The notes under the pieces are model-generated. The model did no database searches. It was not told where the DNA came from and worked only from the letters and a program-made list of their open reading frames with translations. Shown here in pieces: positions 1 through 9,017 of a DNA stretch of 64,000 nt; the stretch's first letter is position 1; the number at the start of each line of letters is the position of its first letter. Origin of the DNA: Rickettsiales bacterium (GTDB taxonomy: Bacteria > Pseudomonadota > Alphaproteobacteria > Rickettsiales > UBA8987); NCBI GenBank assembly GCA_020630095.1, contig JAHDCD010000003.1:1-64000 (forward strand), given 5' to 3'. The translations under genes and the position numbers were made by a program.

Positions 1-57
<57 letters not shown>

Positions 58-180
58 AGATTAGTTTAAGGTGCAAATCTTAAACGTATAATCAACAATT
101 ATCCTTTACCGTCGTCATTTATCCGTTTCACTTTACGCTTCCGCCACATAGGTTGTAGCGCGACAAGCAATATCTTCTGA

Positions 181-384
181 TTATACCTCAAGCTCTTCGT
201 ATTTTATTCCTAATAACTTCTCTACTTGATTAATTAAGACCTCTTTGAAAGGTTCTTTATTTTTAAAATCCACCTCATGATGCTGCCTTGTGCCGTTAGC
301 TAAATCAAACTGATCCCATATCATTGTTGCTACAATACTTTCATAATCTTTTTGGTGGATTATATGGTCTATCAATATAAACAT
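181..384 (-). pseudogene. Frameshifted C-terminal part of the orphan gene at 341-1225
   Basis: A 67-codon frame overlaps the end of the upstream gene by 44 nt on the same strand. Removing one A from the AAAAA run near 345-350 joins the two frames into one 347-residue product (181-1225, 1044 nt after the one-base deletion, divisible by three). The tail is charged and soluble-looking. I read this as the displaced C-terminus of the upstream protein. A separate overlapping gene is possible but less likely, because no ribosome binding site precedes its ATG. Confidence 0.5.
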
Positions 385-1225
385 TGGCAGTGGTGTTTAG
401 CGAAGATTCTAAAACTAAGTCATAATACTCATCTAAAGCTTTATTCCATGAAGTTATCATATCATGCGGGCTTTCATATCGTCCTTCTCTGGTATCTAAA
501 TCTTTTTCAGGAATGCTTGATACCCATTCAGTTTCCCAAGATGGATGAGTATAAGAAATGACTCCACTAGCGGAGTTGAATTCTTTTTCTCCAAATCTTT
601 CCACATAATTATCTCTAGTAACATCAGCTATGTGAGTTAGGGCACGCATTGTAGCCAAAATTTCAACATTACGCATCAATGCCTTCAAAGCGGGCTTATT
701 ATTTTCTAAAGCTAATTTTCTTAATATATCCATTATTTGATAATGACGCTCTGTTTCTGGAGGATTATCAATTTCTTTATTTACCTCTCTTCCCTCCACC
801 ACATTATAGCCGCATTTATTAACCCACGAATTTGAAAGAGTTATTACCAATCTTTGGGCAGCTTTTTCTTCAATTTCATTAAGGTCAAGATTAGAAAGGG
901 TTTCTAGCAGTATTGTATAATTTTTCTTATACCTACTATCTTCACCCATTACTACAGATAGCGGGGGAGTTTCTTCAAGATCCTCATCGTGAAAATAACT
1001 TTCTCCTTGTAATAAAGAGGCAGCACTCATTGCATCAGCAACTTTAATAATTAACTCTTTAACATCTGACTCACTTCTGAAATCTATTGTTTTATCAAAT
1101 GTATGACCTTCTATTCTTTTAATATCTTTACGGTTTTTTGAATCTATCTCTACAGTAGTGCAGCATAAAGTAGCCTTATCCGACTCTTTACCTACCATAG
1201 CTATTGCAACACCATAAAGTTTCAT
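341..1225 (-). CDS. Orphan protein of unknown function (probably frameshifted near its 3' end)
   Basis: I do not recognise this 294-residue protein. It has no signal peptide or membrane segment. It is acidic, and the middle third (residues 160-215) looks helical. The reading frame ends at a TGA just after an AAAAA run, and a second frame continues for 53 codons beyond, suggesting a one-base indel. The start is ATG at 1225: a -10-like TATAAT lies 3 nt before it and a CtrA-type box 23 nt before it, leaving almost no leader. It lies directly behind the 16S rRNA on the opposite strand, with no operon partner. Confidence 0.75.
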   Translation of the reverse strand: MKLYGVAIAMVGKESDKATLCCTTVEIDSKNRKDIKRIEGHTFDKTIDFRSESDVKELIIKVADAMSAASLLQGESYFHDEDLEETPPLSVVMGEDSRYKKNYTILLETLSNLDLNEIEEKAAQRLVITLSNSWVNKCGYNVVEGREVNKEIDNPPETERHYQIMDILRKLALENNKPALKALMRNVEILATMRALTHIADVTRDNYVERFGEKEFNSASGVISYTHPSWETEWVSSIPEKDLDTREGRYESPHDMITSWNKALDEYYDLVLESSLNTTANVYIDRPYNPPKRL

Positions 1226-1264
1226 AAAATTATAGTATCACTTAATTATTAAGATTATCTTAAC
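1226..1264 (-). promoter_or_regulatory. CtrA-type box plus -10, leaderless promoter of the orphan gene at 1225
   Basis: TTAA-GATTATC-TTAAC on the plus strand (1249-1264) matches the CtrA consensus TTAA-N7-TTAA exactly. Read toward the gene, 14 nt follow, then TATAAT, then TTT and the ATG. A start site 6-7 nt past the hexamer would fall at the ATG itself. The same 23-nt box-to-ATG distance occurs at 8898 and 32237. Confidence 0.6.
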
Positions 1265-1301
1265 AAACCACTAAACTACCCTATTCTAATATTCTTCTTT
1301 T

Positions 1302-1396
1302 GAACATTATTGAATATCAATAATGTTCATTCACTCGCTACGCGGTGCAAAGCAAGCTCAAGCTTGCTTTGGTTGTATTTACAAAGTAAATACAAC
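1302..1396 (+). repeat. Multi-hairpin structured repeat, copy A
   Basis: Hairpin 1 is at 1302-1328 (12-bp perfect stem, ATA loop). A small CGC-TAC-GCG hairpin sits near 1335-1344. Hairpin 2 is at 1348-1371 (CAAAGCAAGCT/AGCTTGCTTTG). Hairpin 3 is at 1372-1396 (11-bp perfect stem, AAA loop). The element ends 2 nt before the ATG of the ABC-F gene and therefore replaces its ribosome-binding region. Related copies lie at 41993, 52612, 56681 and 62537. Confidence 0.8.
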
Positions 1397-1398
1397 TT

Positions 1399-3258
1399 AT
1401 GGCGCAGTTGTTGTTAAGCATATCGGAAGGGTTGGTTACGTTTGGGGGAGATAAGCCTGTATTCGATAACATTAATCTAGTTATTAATGAGGGCGATAAG
1501 ATATGTCTTGTTGGTAAGAATGGCGCTGGGAAATCTACGTTAATATCTGTTATTACTGATGAACGCGAACTTGATGATGGCAAGAGATGGTCTGCACCGA
1601 ATATTCGCATTGGTTATTTAAGGCAAGATATTGATGTTGCTAAGCTTATTAAGGAGTTTGGAAATTTATCCGTTAAAGATTATGTTTTTACTGGTCTTGT
1701 AGAAAAAGAGCAGACGGCGGACAATGAATATATGGTAGATATTGCGATTGCTCCACTAGGTTTGGATAGGGAAGCTAAAATATCTGACCTTTCAGGCGGA
1801 CAATTGCGTAGGGCTGGGTTGGCGCGTGCGTTAATATCTGAACCAGATATTTTACTACTAGATGAACCTACGAACCATATGGATTTAGATGCTATTGAGT
1901 GGCTAGAGAGTTACTTAAAAGGCTATAAAGGTGCGCTTATTTGTATTTCGCATGATAGGGCTTTTTTAAAGGCAATATCTTCTAAAGTTTTCTGGCTGGA
2001 TAGAGGTAGTATTAGAGTACTTACAAAAGGTTATGAATTTTTTGAAGATTGGGCTGCCGATTGTAAAGAACAAGAAATGCGCGAAATTGTTAATGCTCAA
2101 AAAAAGATGGAGCGCGAGAATGAGTGGCTACATGGTGGTGGTATTACTGCTAGGCGAAAACGTAATGTAAAGCGCTTGGCTAATTTAGTTGCGTTACGTA
2201 CCAAATTAAAGGCGGATAAAAGCTCTTATAATCAAACCTTTAATACAGTTAAGCTTGAACCGATGGATGCGGTATTGCGCAGTAAAATTATACTAGAAAT
2301 TAAGGAGCTTAACTTTGCCTATGAACCTAAAAAGCCAATGGTTAAGGATTTAAACTTGCGTATTATCCGTGGTGAGAAGATAGGAATTATCGGTGCAAAT
2401 GGATCTGGGAAAACTACGTTTTTACAATTACTTACTAAAAAACTAACACCAGATACGGGGCGTATTAAATTAGCTAAAAATGCGGAAATATCTTACTTTG
2501 ATCAAAAACGTTCAGATTTAGACCCGAAGAAAACGCTTTGGAAAACGCTAGCTGAAGATGGTGACTACGTTAATGTGCGTGGCAAAAGTAGGCATGTTGT
2601 AGCATATTTGAAGGATTTCATGTTTAAGCCGGAGGAGGCTCATTCAAAAGTTAGCACATTATCTGGTGGGCAACAGAATAGATTATTGCTGGCTAAGATT
2701 TTAGCGAACCCTACGGATTTTTTAATCCTCGATGAACCAACGAATGATTTAGATATTGAAACGCTTGATGCGTTGCAGGAAGTTATTGCTGATTATGCGG
2801 GCACATTGTTAATCGTTTCGCATGATAGAGATTTTTTAGATAGGACAGTATCTAAAATTATAGCGTTTGAGGGTGAAGGTGAAATTAATGGCTATATTGG
2901 CGGATACTCGGATTATATTGAAGCTAAGGAGAAATCTCAATCTAGTCATTCCCGCGAAAGCGGGAATCTTAAAAAAGATAAGGCAGAAGATCCCCGCCTT
3001 CGCGGGGATGACAGCAGCAAAGGAAAAGATAAAAAAATATCTTACAAATTTATTCATGAGCATGAAAAATTGCCTAAAAAGATTCAATGTTTAGAAAATG
3101 AGATTAAAGACTTAACCGCCCTACTCCAAGATTCTAATTTATATATGGATGATAAGGAGAAGTTTGATGAATCTACCGCAAGGCTGGTGAATGCAAATAA
3201 AGAATTAGAGCAAGATGAACATCGTTGGCTTGAATTGGAAGAAATGATAAATTCTTAG
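1399..3258 (+). CDS. uup: ABC-F family ATPase, Uup-like
   Basis: A soluble tandem-ATPase protein of 619 residues with no membrane segment. Family members act on ribosomes or, for Uup, in DNA/ribosome maintenance. Domain 1 has Walker A GKNGAGKST (~40-48), signature LSGGQ and Walker B LLLDEPTNH. Domain 2 has GANGSGKTT, LSGGQQNR and LILDEPTND. The C-terminal ~60 residues are charged and coiled-coil-like, as in Uup. An in-frame palindromic element (2945-3012) adds about 23 residues (SRESGN...DPRLRGDD) near residue 516, between ATPase 2 and the coiled coil, where an insertion is tolerable. No ribosome binding site is visible, because a hairpin repeat ends 2 nt upstream of the ATG. Confidence 0.93.
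   Translation: MAQLLLSISEGLVTFGGDKPVFDNINLVINEGDKICLVGKNGAGKSTLISVITDERELDDGKRWSAPNIRIGYLRQDIDVAKLIKEFGNLSVKDYVFTGLVEKEQTADNEYMVDIAIAPLGLDREAKISDLSGGQLRRAGLARALISEPDILLLDEPTNHMDLDAIEWLESYLKGYKGALICISHDRAFLKAISSKVFWLDRGSIRVLTKGYEFFEDWAADCKEQEMREIVNAQKKMERENEWLHGGGITARRKRNVKRLANLVALRTKLKADKSSYNQTFNTVKLEPMDAVLRSKIILEIKELNFAYEPKKPMVKDLNLRIIRGEKIGIIGANGSGKTTFLQLLTKKLTPDTGRIKLAKNAEISYFDQKRSDLDPKKTLWKTLAEDGDYVNVRGKSRHVVAYLKDFMFKPEEAHSKVSTLSGGQQNRLLLAKILANPTDFLILDEPTNDLDIETLDALQEVIADYAGTLLIVSHDRDFLDRTVSKIIAFEGEGEINGYIGGYSDYIEAKEKSQSSHSRESGNLKKDKAEDPRLRGDDSSKGKDKKISYKFIHEHEKLPKKIQCLENEIKDLTALLQDSNLYMDDKEKFDESTARLVNANKELEQDEHRWLELEEMINS
2945..3012 (+). repeat. RPE-like palindromic element inside the uup-like gene
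   Basis: Two inverted-repeat arms: GTCATTCCCGCGAAAGCGGGAATC and GATCCCCGCC...GGGGATGAC, both ending in GTCAT/ATGAC. It is read in frame as SRESGN and DPRLRGDD. Five more copies lie at 37793, 40302, 46283, 48869 and 62129, all 68-72 bp. Confidence 0.9.
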
Positions 3259-3349
3259 CAAATTTCCGCTTGATATATGCCTTGTTTGGCTTTAGATATG
3301 TAGCCGTTATTATTAAGTAATAACACTAAACCAAAAACTATTAATAAAA

Positions 3350-4876
3350 ATGCAATTACAACCTTCTGAAATTACTAAATTAATCCAAGAAAAAATTACA
3401 TCTGTTGCAAACACTGATACTGCGGAAGTGGGCGAAGTTGTTTCAATATCTGATGGTGTAGCATCTATTGTTGGGCTGGATAACGTTAAGTCGTCTGAGC
3501 TTGTACAATTTTCTGATGGCACCGCAGGTATGGCACTTAACTTAGAAGAAGATAATGTTGGTGTTGTAGTATTTGGTGATGAAAGAAACATTAAAGAAGG
3601 CGACGTTGTAAAGCGTACGAATAAGATTGTATCTGTACCGGTTGGTAAAGGTTTATTAGGCCGTGTTGTTGATGGTTTAGGTAATCCAATTGATGGTAAA
3701 GGCGCGTTAAAGGACGTTGAAGATACGTTAGTGGAAGTTAAAGCTCCTGGTATTATTGAACGTAAATCAGTACATGAGCCATTACAAACTGGTATTACTT
3801 CAATTGATGCATTAACGCCGATTGGTCGTGGTCAGCGTGAGTTAATTATTGGTGATAGACAGACTGGTAAAACAGCGATCGCTATTGATACTATTTTAAA
3901 CCAAAAGAAAACAAACAAAGCGACATCTTCTGATAAGAAGAAAATGTTCTGTATTTATGTTTGTATTGGTCAGAAGCGCTCTACGTTAGCGCAAATTGTT
4001 AAAAAATTAGAAGAAGAAGGTGCTTTAGAATATACTATTATCGTTGCAGCTACTGCATCTGATCCTGCACCGCTTCAGTTCTTAGCTCCATATACTGGTT
4101 GTACTATGGGTGAATATTTCCGTGATAACGGCATGCATGCCACTATTGTTTATGATGATTTATCTAAGCAAGCTGTGGCTTATCGTCAGATGTCATTATT
4201 ACTACGTAGACCTCCTGGGCGTGAAGCATACCCTGGTGACGTATTCTACTTACACTCTCGTTTATTGGAGCGTGCTGCGAAGATGTCTGATGCCGAAGGT
4301 GCTGGTTCGTTGACTGCATTGCCAATTATTGAAACGCAAGCGGGTGACGTATCTGCTTATATTCCAACTAACGTAATTTCGATTACGGATGGTCAGATTT
4401 TCCTTGAGACTAACTTATTCTATAAAGGTATTCGTCCTGCGGTTAATGTTGGTTTATCGGTATCTCGTGTAGGTTCGGCGGCACAAACTAAGGCAATGAA
4501 GAAAGTTGCGGGTACAATTAAGCTAGATTTAGCTCAGTTCCGTGAGCTTGAGGCATTTGCTCAGTTCGGCTCAGATTTAGATGAAGCTACGCAAAAGCAG
4601 CTAGCACGTGGTGAGCGTTTAGTAGAAATACTTAAGCAAGCTCAATACAAGCCACTTCTTATGGAAGAGCAAGTTGTTGTTATGTTTGCGGCTACTAAGG
4701 GTTACATTGATAATATTCCAACTAAAGACGTGCTACGCTTTAAAGAAGAATTAATTGAGTACTTCAACTCATCTGAGAAAGATACTTTAAAGACTCTTTC
4801 GAATGGTGGTTGGGGCGATGACGAGCAAAACGGCGTTAAGAAAGGCGTTGAAGCATTCGTAAAGCAATTTAGTTAG
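3350..4876 (+). CDS. atpA: F1Fo ATP synthase subunit alpha
   Basis: Non-catalytic nucleotide-binding subunit of F1 at the inner membrane, 508 residues, full length. Walker A is GDRQTGKTA (~169-177). The ATP-synthase alpha/beta signature [14 protein letters not shown] is present, and the C-terminal helical bundle is intact. It is followed after 35 nt by atpG. The usual neighbours are missing: an ABC-F gene stands where atpH should be, and dsbB follows atpG where atpD/atpC would be. Confidence 0.98.
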   Translation: MQLQPSEITKLIQEKITSVANTDTAEVGEVVSISDGVASIVGLDNVKSSELVQFSDGTAGMALNLEEDNVGVVVFGDERNIKEGDVVKRTNKIVSVPVGKGLLGRVVDGLGNPIDGKGALKDVEDTLVEVKAPGIIERKSVHEPLQTGITSIDALTPIGRGQRELIIGDRQTGKTAIAIDTILNQKKTNKATSSDKKKMFCIYVCIGQKRSTLAQIVKKLEEEGALEYTIIVAATASDPAPLQFLAPYTGCTMGEYFRDNGMHATIVYDDLSKQAVAYRQMSLLLRRPPGREAYPGDVFYLHSRLLERAAKMSDAEGAGSLTALPIIETQAGDVSAYIPTNVISITDGQIFLETNLFYKGIRPAVNVGLSVSRVGSAAQTKAMKKVAGTIKLDLAQFRELEAFAQFGSDLDEATQKQLARGERLVEILKQAQYKPLLMEEQVVVMFAATKGYIDNIPTKDVLRFKEELIEYFNSSEKDTLKTLSNGGWGDDEQNGVKKGVEAFVKQFS

Positions 4877-4911
4877 AACAACTTAAGTTAAGGCAACCCA
4901 GTTAGGTTTAA

Positions 4912-5775
4912 ATGAGCAATTTAAAAGAGCTAAAGATTAGAATAGATTCAACGAAGTCTACGCAGAAGATTACGAAAGCGATGCAAATGGTTGCAGCCTC
5001 TAAACTTCGTAAGGCTCAGGCGCAAGCTGAATCTAGCCGTCCTTATGCTACAAAGATGGAAGAAGTTTTATCTTCTTTGTCAGCTGATGAGAATGCATCT
5101 AAAATGCCATTACTTTCTGGTAAGAAAGGCTCTCACTTACTAGTTATTGCATCTTCTAATAAAGGCTTATGTGGTGCGTTTAACTCTTCAATTGTTAAGC
5201 TGGCTAACCAAGAAATTACACGCTTCAAAGAAGCTGGTGATGATTTTAAAATTATCTTCATTGGTAACAAAGCGAAAGATATTATAGAGAAAGAATTTGG
5301 TAACCGCGTTATTGGTTATGTTGAATTGCCAGCATCTGGTACGCCATCTTTTGAGCTTGCTGAACAAGCCGGTAATATGATTATTGAAGCTTTCAATGAT
5401 GATAAAATTGGTACTGCTTCGATTATTTACAATAAATTTGAATCACCATTAGTTCAAGAAACTCGCAACCGTTCATTAATCCCATTAGAATTAGATAATT
5501 CCGCTGATAATGATTCAGGTTCTGTTTACGAGTTTGAACCTAATGAGGGAACTATTTTAGCTAATTTATTACCACGTAATATTGCTGTGCAAGTTTATCG
5601 TGGAATGTTAGAAAATTCAGCATCTGAGCAAGGTGCGCGTATGACAGCAATGGATAATGCAACGCGTAATGCAAAAGATATGATAAAGAGCCTTACGTTG
5701 AAATATAACCGCTCTCGTCAGGCTGCTATTACTACTGAACTTATTGAGATTATCTCTGGCGCTGAAGCCTTGTAA
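4912..5775 (+). CDS. atpG: F1Fo ATP synthase subunit gamma
   Basis: Central rotating stalk of F1, 287 residues. The N-terminal helix contains the family pattern KIRIDSTKSTQKITKAMQMVAASKL, broken here only by spacing. The C-terminal helix ends in ARNAKDMIKSLTLKYNRSRQAAIT...EIISGAEAL, the gamma signature. It is co-directional with atpA and probably co-transcribed. The beta and epsilon subunits are not in the window. Confidence 0.97.
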   Translation: MSNLKELKIRIDSTKSTQKITKAMQMVAASKLRKAQAQAESSRPYATKMEEVLSSLSADENASKMPLLSGKKGSHLLVIASSNKGLCGAFNSSIVKLANQEITRFKEAGDDFKIIFIGNKAKDIIEKEFGNRVIGYVELPASGTPSFELAEQAGNMIIEAFNDDKIGTASIIYNKFESPLVQETRNRSLIPLELDNSADNDSGSVYEFEPNEGTILANLLPRNIAVQVYRGMLENSASEQGARMTAMDNATRNAKDMIKSLTLKYNRSRQAAITTELIEIISGAEAL

Positions 5776-5804
5776 TTTTTTATTCTAGTATTAGTCTTTT
5801 AAAC

Positions 5805-6236
5805 ATGAAAAAGACTGCACTTATAATTTTTCTACTAGCATTTATACCCTTAGCAGCTGCATTAGGTTCGCAGTATCTTGGTGGGCTACACCCTTGTGAA
5901 TATTGTATTTACCAGCGTATTCCTTATGCGGTTATTATAGGATTATTAATTATTTCATTAATTACTAAATTTGAGATTAAAAGGGTAATTTATGCCCTAC
6001 TCTTTTTTGCAACGGCGGCGCTTGGCTTTTACCATGCAGGTGGCGAACTAGGCTATTGGAAGATAGCATCTGACTGCGTTGCAGACCTAGACTTTTATAA
6101 TCTTATGAATTCATTAAAAGAAGCTGCCGTTGTGCGCTGTGATGACGTTCAGTTTGAGTTCCTAAATATCAGCATGGCTGGCTGGAACTTCCTATATGGC
6201 CTAGTTGCTTCTATAATTACCTTAAAAATTAGATAA
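5805..6236 (+). CDS. dsbB: DsbB-like disulfide bond formation protein
   Basis: Integral inner-membrane quinone reductase that reoxidises periplasmic DsbA. 143 residues with four hydrophobic helices. The first periplasmic redox pair is CEYC, in HPCEYCIYQRIPY (DsbB pattern CxxCxxQR). The second pair is C in ASDCVAD and C in VVRCDD in the large periplasmic loop. It starts 29 nt after atpG and converges with radC, overlapping it by 8 nt. Confidence 0.88.
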   Translation: MKKTALIIFLLAFIPLAAALGSQYLGGLHPCEYCIYQRIPYAVIIGLLIISLITKFEIKRVIYALLFFATAALGFYHAGGELGYWKIASDCVADLDFYNLMNSLKEAAVVRCDDVQFEFLNISMAGWNFLYGLVASIITLKIR

Positions 6237-6948
6237 GGCCTTTATTCCTGAATGAGAAATGACTGTTACCGCCGATTATAATATGGTCGTGCACTTCTAT
6301 TTCTAGCGTGGCTGCGGCCTGTACTATTCTGTTAGTCATTTTTAAATCTGCATCTGACGGCGCCGGGTCACCACTTGGATGATTATGTACTAGAATTATA
6401 GACTTAGAACCTAAGTCTAGCGCGCGTTTTACTACCTCGCGTGGGTAAACAGGCGTATGGTCAATTGTGCCTTGTTGCATTATCTCATCTGCTATAAGTG
6501 CGTTTTTATTATCTAAAAATAACACTCTAAACTGCTCCTTCTTTTCAAAGGCAAGTGCCGCCTTTAGATAATCTAAAACAGCTTTCCACGAAGTTAAAAC
6601 CTTACGCTCATGCAGTTCATCTTTTATTAAACGTAAGCTAGCTTCTTTTACTATCTTTAGAGCTGAAACCACGCTGTCACCAACTCCCTGCACAGCTTTT
6701 AATTCTGCAGGCGATGCAGATATAACGGATGAGAATGAACCAAAAGTATTTAGCAAATTTTTGGCTAAAGGTTTAACGTCTCCGCGGGAAATGCTTAAAA
6801 ATAGCACTAACTCAAGGATTTCGTAATCTGGCATTGATTGCGTGGCATTCTTTTCGATAAGCTTAATGAATTTATCTTTAACGCGCTTTCTATGGCCCAC
6901 TTGATGCTCGGTATCATTGGCTGGTAGGTGTAATGTTTCAATTGTCAT
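6229..6948 (-). CDS. radC: RadC/JAB-domain protein
   Basis: 239 residues: an N-terminal helix-hairpin-helix region (VQGVGDSVVSALK, ~80-92) and a C-terminal JAB1/MPN-like metalloprotease domain with the JAMM ligands HNHPSGDPAPSD. The exact biochemical role is unsettled for the family. The start codon overlaps the stop of the upstream ygfZ-like gene by one base (TAATG), so translation is probably coupled. Confidence 0.92.
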   Translation of the reverse strand: MTIETLHLPANDTEHQVGHRKRVKDKFIKLIEKNATQSMPDYEILELVLFLSISRGDVKPLAKNLLNTFGSFSSVISASPAELKAVQGVGDSVVSALKIVKEASLRLIKDELHERKVLTSWKAVLDYLKAALAFEKKEQFRVLFLDNKNALIADEIMQQGTIDHTPVYPREVVKRALDLGSKSIILVHNHPSGDPAPSDADLKMTNRIVQAAATLEIEVHDHIIIGGNSHFSFRNKGLI

Positions 6949-7598
6949 TATACATGAACTAGTGCAAGTGCTTTATCTTCAAATTGTGATAATAGCCTTT
7001 TTATTCTCACGTCATGGTTGTTAATGTCAATAGTTTGAACCTTGTATTTAAGCTCTGTTTTATGCTTCATACGAGCGGTAACTTCTTGCCCTACATAGCA
7101 ACCTTTAGTAAATGAAACGCCATTAATTTCCTCTAAATTAAAATATAATGGAAAGTCCTCACCACTGATAATATCCGTATGGCCTTCTGGAATATTATTC
7201 TCTATGCGTGCTTTTGTATAATTATCTCCTGCTTCAGTGAATGATTTCTTTCTAACTATAATATCTCGTCCTAAATTAGCATTACGAGGGTCTGGCTTGC
7301 CACCGAATTTAGATAAAAAATTATCAGTCTCATCCGCAATAGTAACATCTGCACGGAGCTTATACATGTTAAGCTTTTTAATTAGCTGCTCTTTAGTTTC
7401 AGCATATACATCAAGTAAAAGCCTATCTTCTTGGCTATGTATAAACATATCAAATAAGAACTTTCCTTGAGGGCTAAGCATATGCGCATAAACCGTATTT
7501 TCAGAATCTGCACCGATATGGTTAGTAATAAGACTTTGAAGAAAGCTGAATCTATCTTCACCTGAAATAGAAATTATGGTTCTGTGACTTAGAATCAT
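6948..7598 (-). CDS. ygfZ: YgfZ/IBA57-type folate-binding protein
   Basis: GcvT-like tetrahydrofolate-binding protein that helps assemble or repair iron-sulfur clusters. The diagnostic motif is KGCYVGQEVTARMKHK (~167-182), matching K-G-C-Y-x-G-Q-E. The length of 216 is shorter than most alphaproteobacterial members; the C-terminal beta-barrel is abbreviated, ending at FEDKALALVHV. It is the first gene of a ygfZ-radC pair with a one-base overlap. Confidence 0.88.
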   Translation of the reverse strand: MILSHRTIISISGEDRFSFLQSLITNHIGADSENTVYAHMLSPQGKFLFDMFIHSQEDRLLLDVYAETKEQLIKKLNMYKLRADVTIADETDNFLSKFGGKPDPRNANLGRDIIVRKKSFTEAGDNYTKARIENNIPEGHTDIISGEDFPLYFNLEEINGVSFTKGCYVGQEVTARMKHKTELKYKVQTIDINNHDVRIKRLLSQFEDKALALVHV

Positions 7599-7660
7599 TT
7601 TTATTATTTACTATCTTATTCGTTTAATGTAAAAGGATTTCACCCAAATCTAGGGGTCTT

Positions 7661-7737
7661 GGCGGAGTAGCTCAGTTGGTTAGAGCAGAGGAATCATACT
7701 CCTTGTGTCGGGGGTTCGAATCCCTCCTCCGCTACCA
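7661..7737 (+). tRNA. tRNA-Met (CAT), elongator type
   Basis: 77 nt with encoded CCA. Acceptor GGCGGAG pairs with CTCCGCT. The D arm is GCTC..GAGC. The anticodon stem GAGGA/TCCTT encloses loop ATCATAC with anticodon CAT. The T arm is CGGGGGTTCGAATCCCTC. The G1-C72 pair and sequence fit elongator Met rather than initiator. tRNA-Ile with a lysidine-modified CAT anticodon is the alternative. Confidence 0.96.
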
Positions 7738-7746
7738 GATTATAAA

Positions 7747-8058
7747 ATGAATTTTCTTTACCTTACACTTTACCTTATCATTGTTAACTTACTCACCTTT
7801 ATTGTATACTATCAAGATAAAAGTGCAGCGAGGCATGGTAGGTATAGAATTTCAGAGAAGTTTCTACTTACATTAGCGCTTGTTGGTGGCTCTATAGGAG
7901 CGTATTTAGGACAAAGAATTCTTAGACATAAAACGCGTAAAAAAGGCTTCCAATTTGTAAGCGGGGTAATAATTATTATACATATTGGATTAGCTATTTA
8001 TATTAGCGCTTGTGGGTATGAATCTTTAGTTGACTTAATTGCCTACCCTGTGTTATAA
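7747..8058 (+). CDS. DUF1294 family membrane protein
   Basis: 103-residue small integral membrane protein with three hydrophobic segments. The family signature is present: [20 protein letters not shown], then [12 protein letters not shown], then RHKTRKKGF. Function unknown for the family. The ATG at 7747 is chosen because it lies 9 nt after the tRNA-Met 3' end; the longer frame would start inside the tRNA. It runs into the rplS leader. Confidence 0.85.
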   Translation: MNFLYLTLYLIIVNLLTFIVYYQDKSAARHGRYRISEKFLLTLALVGGSIGAYLGQRILRHKTRKKGFQFVSGVIIIIHIGLAIYISACGYESLVDLIAYPVL

Positions 8059-8083
8059 ATCGCGTCCTAAAAGAAGGTTTATT

Positions 8084-8560
8084 ATGAATAGATTAGAAAA
8101 ATTCGAACAAGCTCAAATTGAAACATTAGCAAAAACTAAGGAAATTCCTGACTTTAAAGCTGGTGACACTCTTCGCGTAGGTGTACGCATTAAAGAAGGT
8201 AATAAAGAGCGTGTTCAGTACTTTGAAGGGCTTTGCATTGCTAGAACTAATCGTGGTACTAGTTCTTCATTTAAAGTACGTAAGATTTCAGCTGGTGAAG
8301 GTGTAGAGCGTTTATTCCCTCTATATGCAGAAGTTGTTGAAAGCATTGAAGTAGTTAAGAAAGGTGTGGTACGTCGCGCTAAACTTTACTATATTCGTGA
8401 GCGTTCTGGTAAGTCAGCTCGTATCCGTGAGAAACTAGACTTTACTAAGAAGTCTAAGAAAGCTGTTGCTGTTCCTGTAGAAAAAGCTGAGGAAGCAAAG
8501 CCAGAAGTAGTTGAAGCGCCTAAGGCTGAAGCTAAAGCGGAAGAAGCTAAATCAGAGTAA
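8084..8560 (+). CDS. rplS: 50S ribosomal protein L19
   Basis: 158 residues; the L19 body covers ~1-118 ([51 protein letters not shown] split across the domain). A 35-40 residue Ala/Lys/Glu-rich tail follows, as in many alphaproteobacterial ribosomal proteins. The ATG at 8084 is preceded by AGAAGG; the upstream extension in frame has no family match. A strong terminator follows. Confidence 0.97.
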   Translation: MNRLEKFEQAQIETLAKTKEIPDFKAGDTLRVGVRIKEGNKERVQYFEGLCIARTNRGTSSSFKVRKISAGEGVERLFPLYAEVVESIEVVKKGVVRRAKLYYIRERSGKSARIREKLDFTKKSKKAVAVPVEKAEEAKPEVVEAPKAEAKAEEAKSE

Positions 8561-8582
8561 TTATTTATTACATGATCTAATT

Positions 8583-8611
8583 AAAAGGGGCTTTTATTAG
8601 CCCCTTTTTTT
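8583..8611 (+). terminator. Rho-independent terminator of rplS
   Basis: AAAAGGGGCT-TTTATT-AGCCCCTTTTTTT: a GC-rich stem with a short loop followed by a T run, 22 nt after the rplS stop. Confidence 0.93.
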
Positions 8612-8654
8612 ATGACTTTCTCAAATATAGAAAATCTAATGATCTCTAAAATCT

Positions 8655-8800
8655 TCAAAAAATAATATTTTCGACCTAAAAACTCTAAAAAACCTTATAT
8701 TTCAATAGCACCTCTTTTAAGACACCCAATTTTTGCCTCAAAAAAGGCTAAAAAACACTCAAAAAATGTCATTTTTTTGCTATTTTTGTTCAAATTTTTC
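8655..8800. other. Helically phased A/T tracts, probable intrinsically curved DNA
   Basis: Runs of 4-7 A or T are centred near 8660, 8670, 8680, 8690, 8717, 8732, 8743, 8753, 8764, 8775, 8785 and 8797. The spacing is 9.5-12 bp for most of the stretch, which is the in-phase pattern that bends DNA. It occupies the gap between the rplS terminator and the CtrA-type promoter at 8860. No gene is visible in 8612-8897. Confidence 0.6.
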
Positions 8801-8859
8801 TAAAATATCCCGATAAACGATGTTTTAATAGAATATCGACTTAAAAGAACTGCGGAAGG

Positions 8860-8897
8860 TTAATACTTATTTAACTTTAGTAACTTATTCTAATGTT
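8860..8897 (+). promoter_or_regulatory. CtrA-type box plus -10 upstream of ATG 8898
   Basis: TTAA-TACTTAT-TTAAC at 8860-8875 matches TTAA-N7-TTAA exactly. Then 16 nt, TAATGT at 8891-8896, one base, and ATG at 8898. The geometry (23 nt from box to ATG) equals that of the orphan genes at 1225 and 32237, so 8898 is probably the original start even though a TAA follows 22 codons later. Confidence 0.6.
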
Positions 8898-8963
8898 ATG
8901 GTTTTTTCTAACATATTAACTTCTTCTATAGAGCTTACTGAAGCATCTGATGAGGCTATTACC

Positions 8964-8966
8964 TAA
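8964..8966 (+). other. In-frame TAA near the 5' end of an orphan gene
   Basis: Reading from ATG 8898, the frame stays open for 22 codons, meets TAA at 8964, then continues open for 17 codons into the 356-codon frame beginning at TTG 9018. Residues on both sides look like ordinary coding sequence (EASDEAIT before, LGNITVNLDFNQF after). The stop is either a nonsense mutation or a recoded codon. Confidence 0.65.
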
Positions 8967-9017
8967 CTAGGAAATATAACTGTTAATCTTGATTTTAATC
9001 AATTTGCAACGCAAGCA

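Noticed and set aside
2836-3094. Short ORFs on both strands over the repeat in the uup-like gene
   Set aside because: They are reading-frame shadows of the palindromic element within a well-supported gene.
8612-8900. Replication origin (AT-rich, curved, next to a CtrA-type box)
   Set aside because: No DnaA-box cluster (TTATCCACA-like) was found by eye and no typical origin neighbours are present. Not claimed without GC-skew data.
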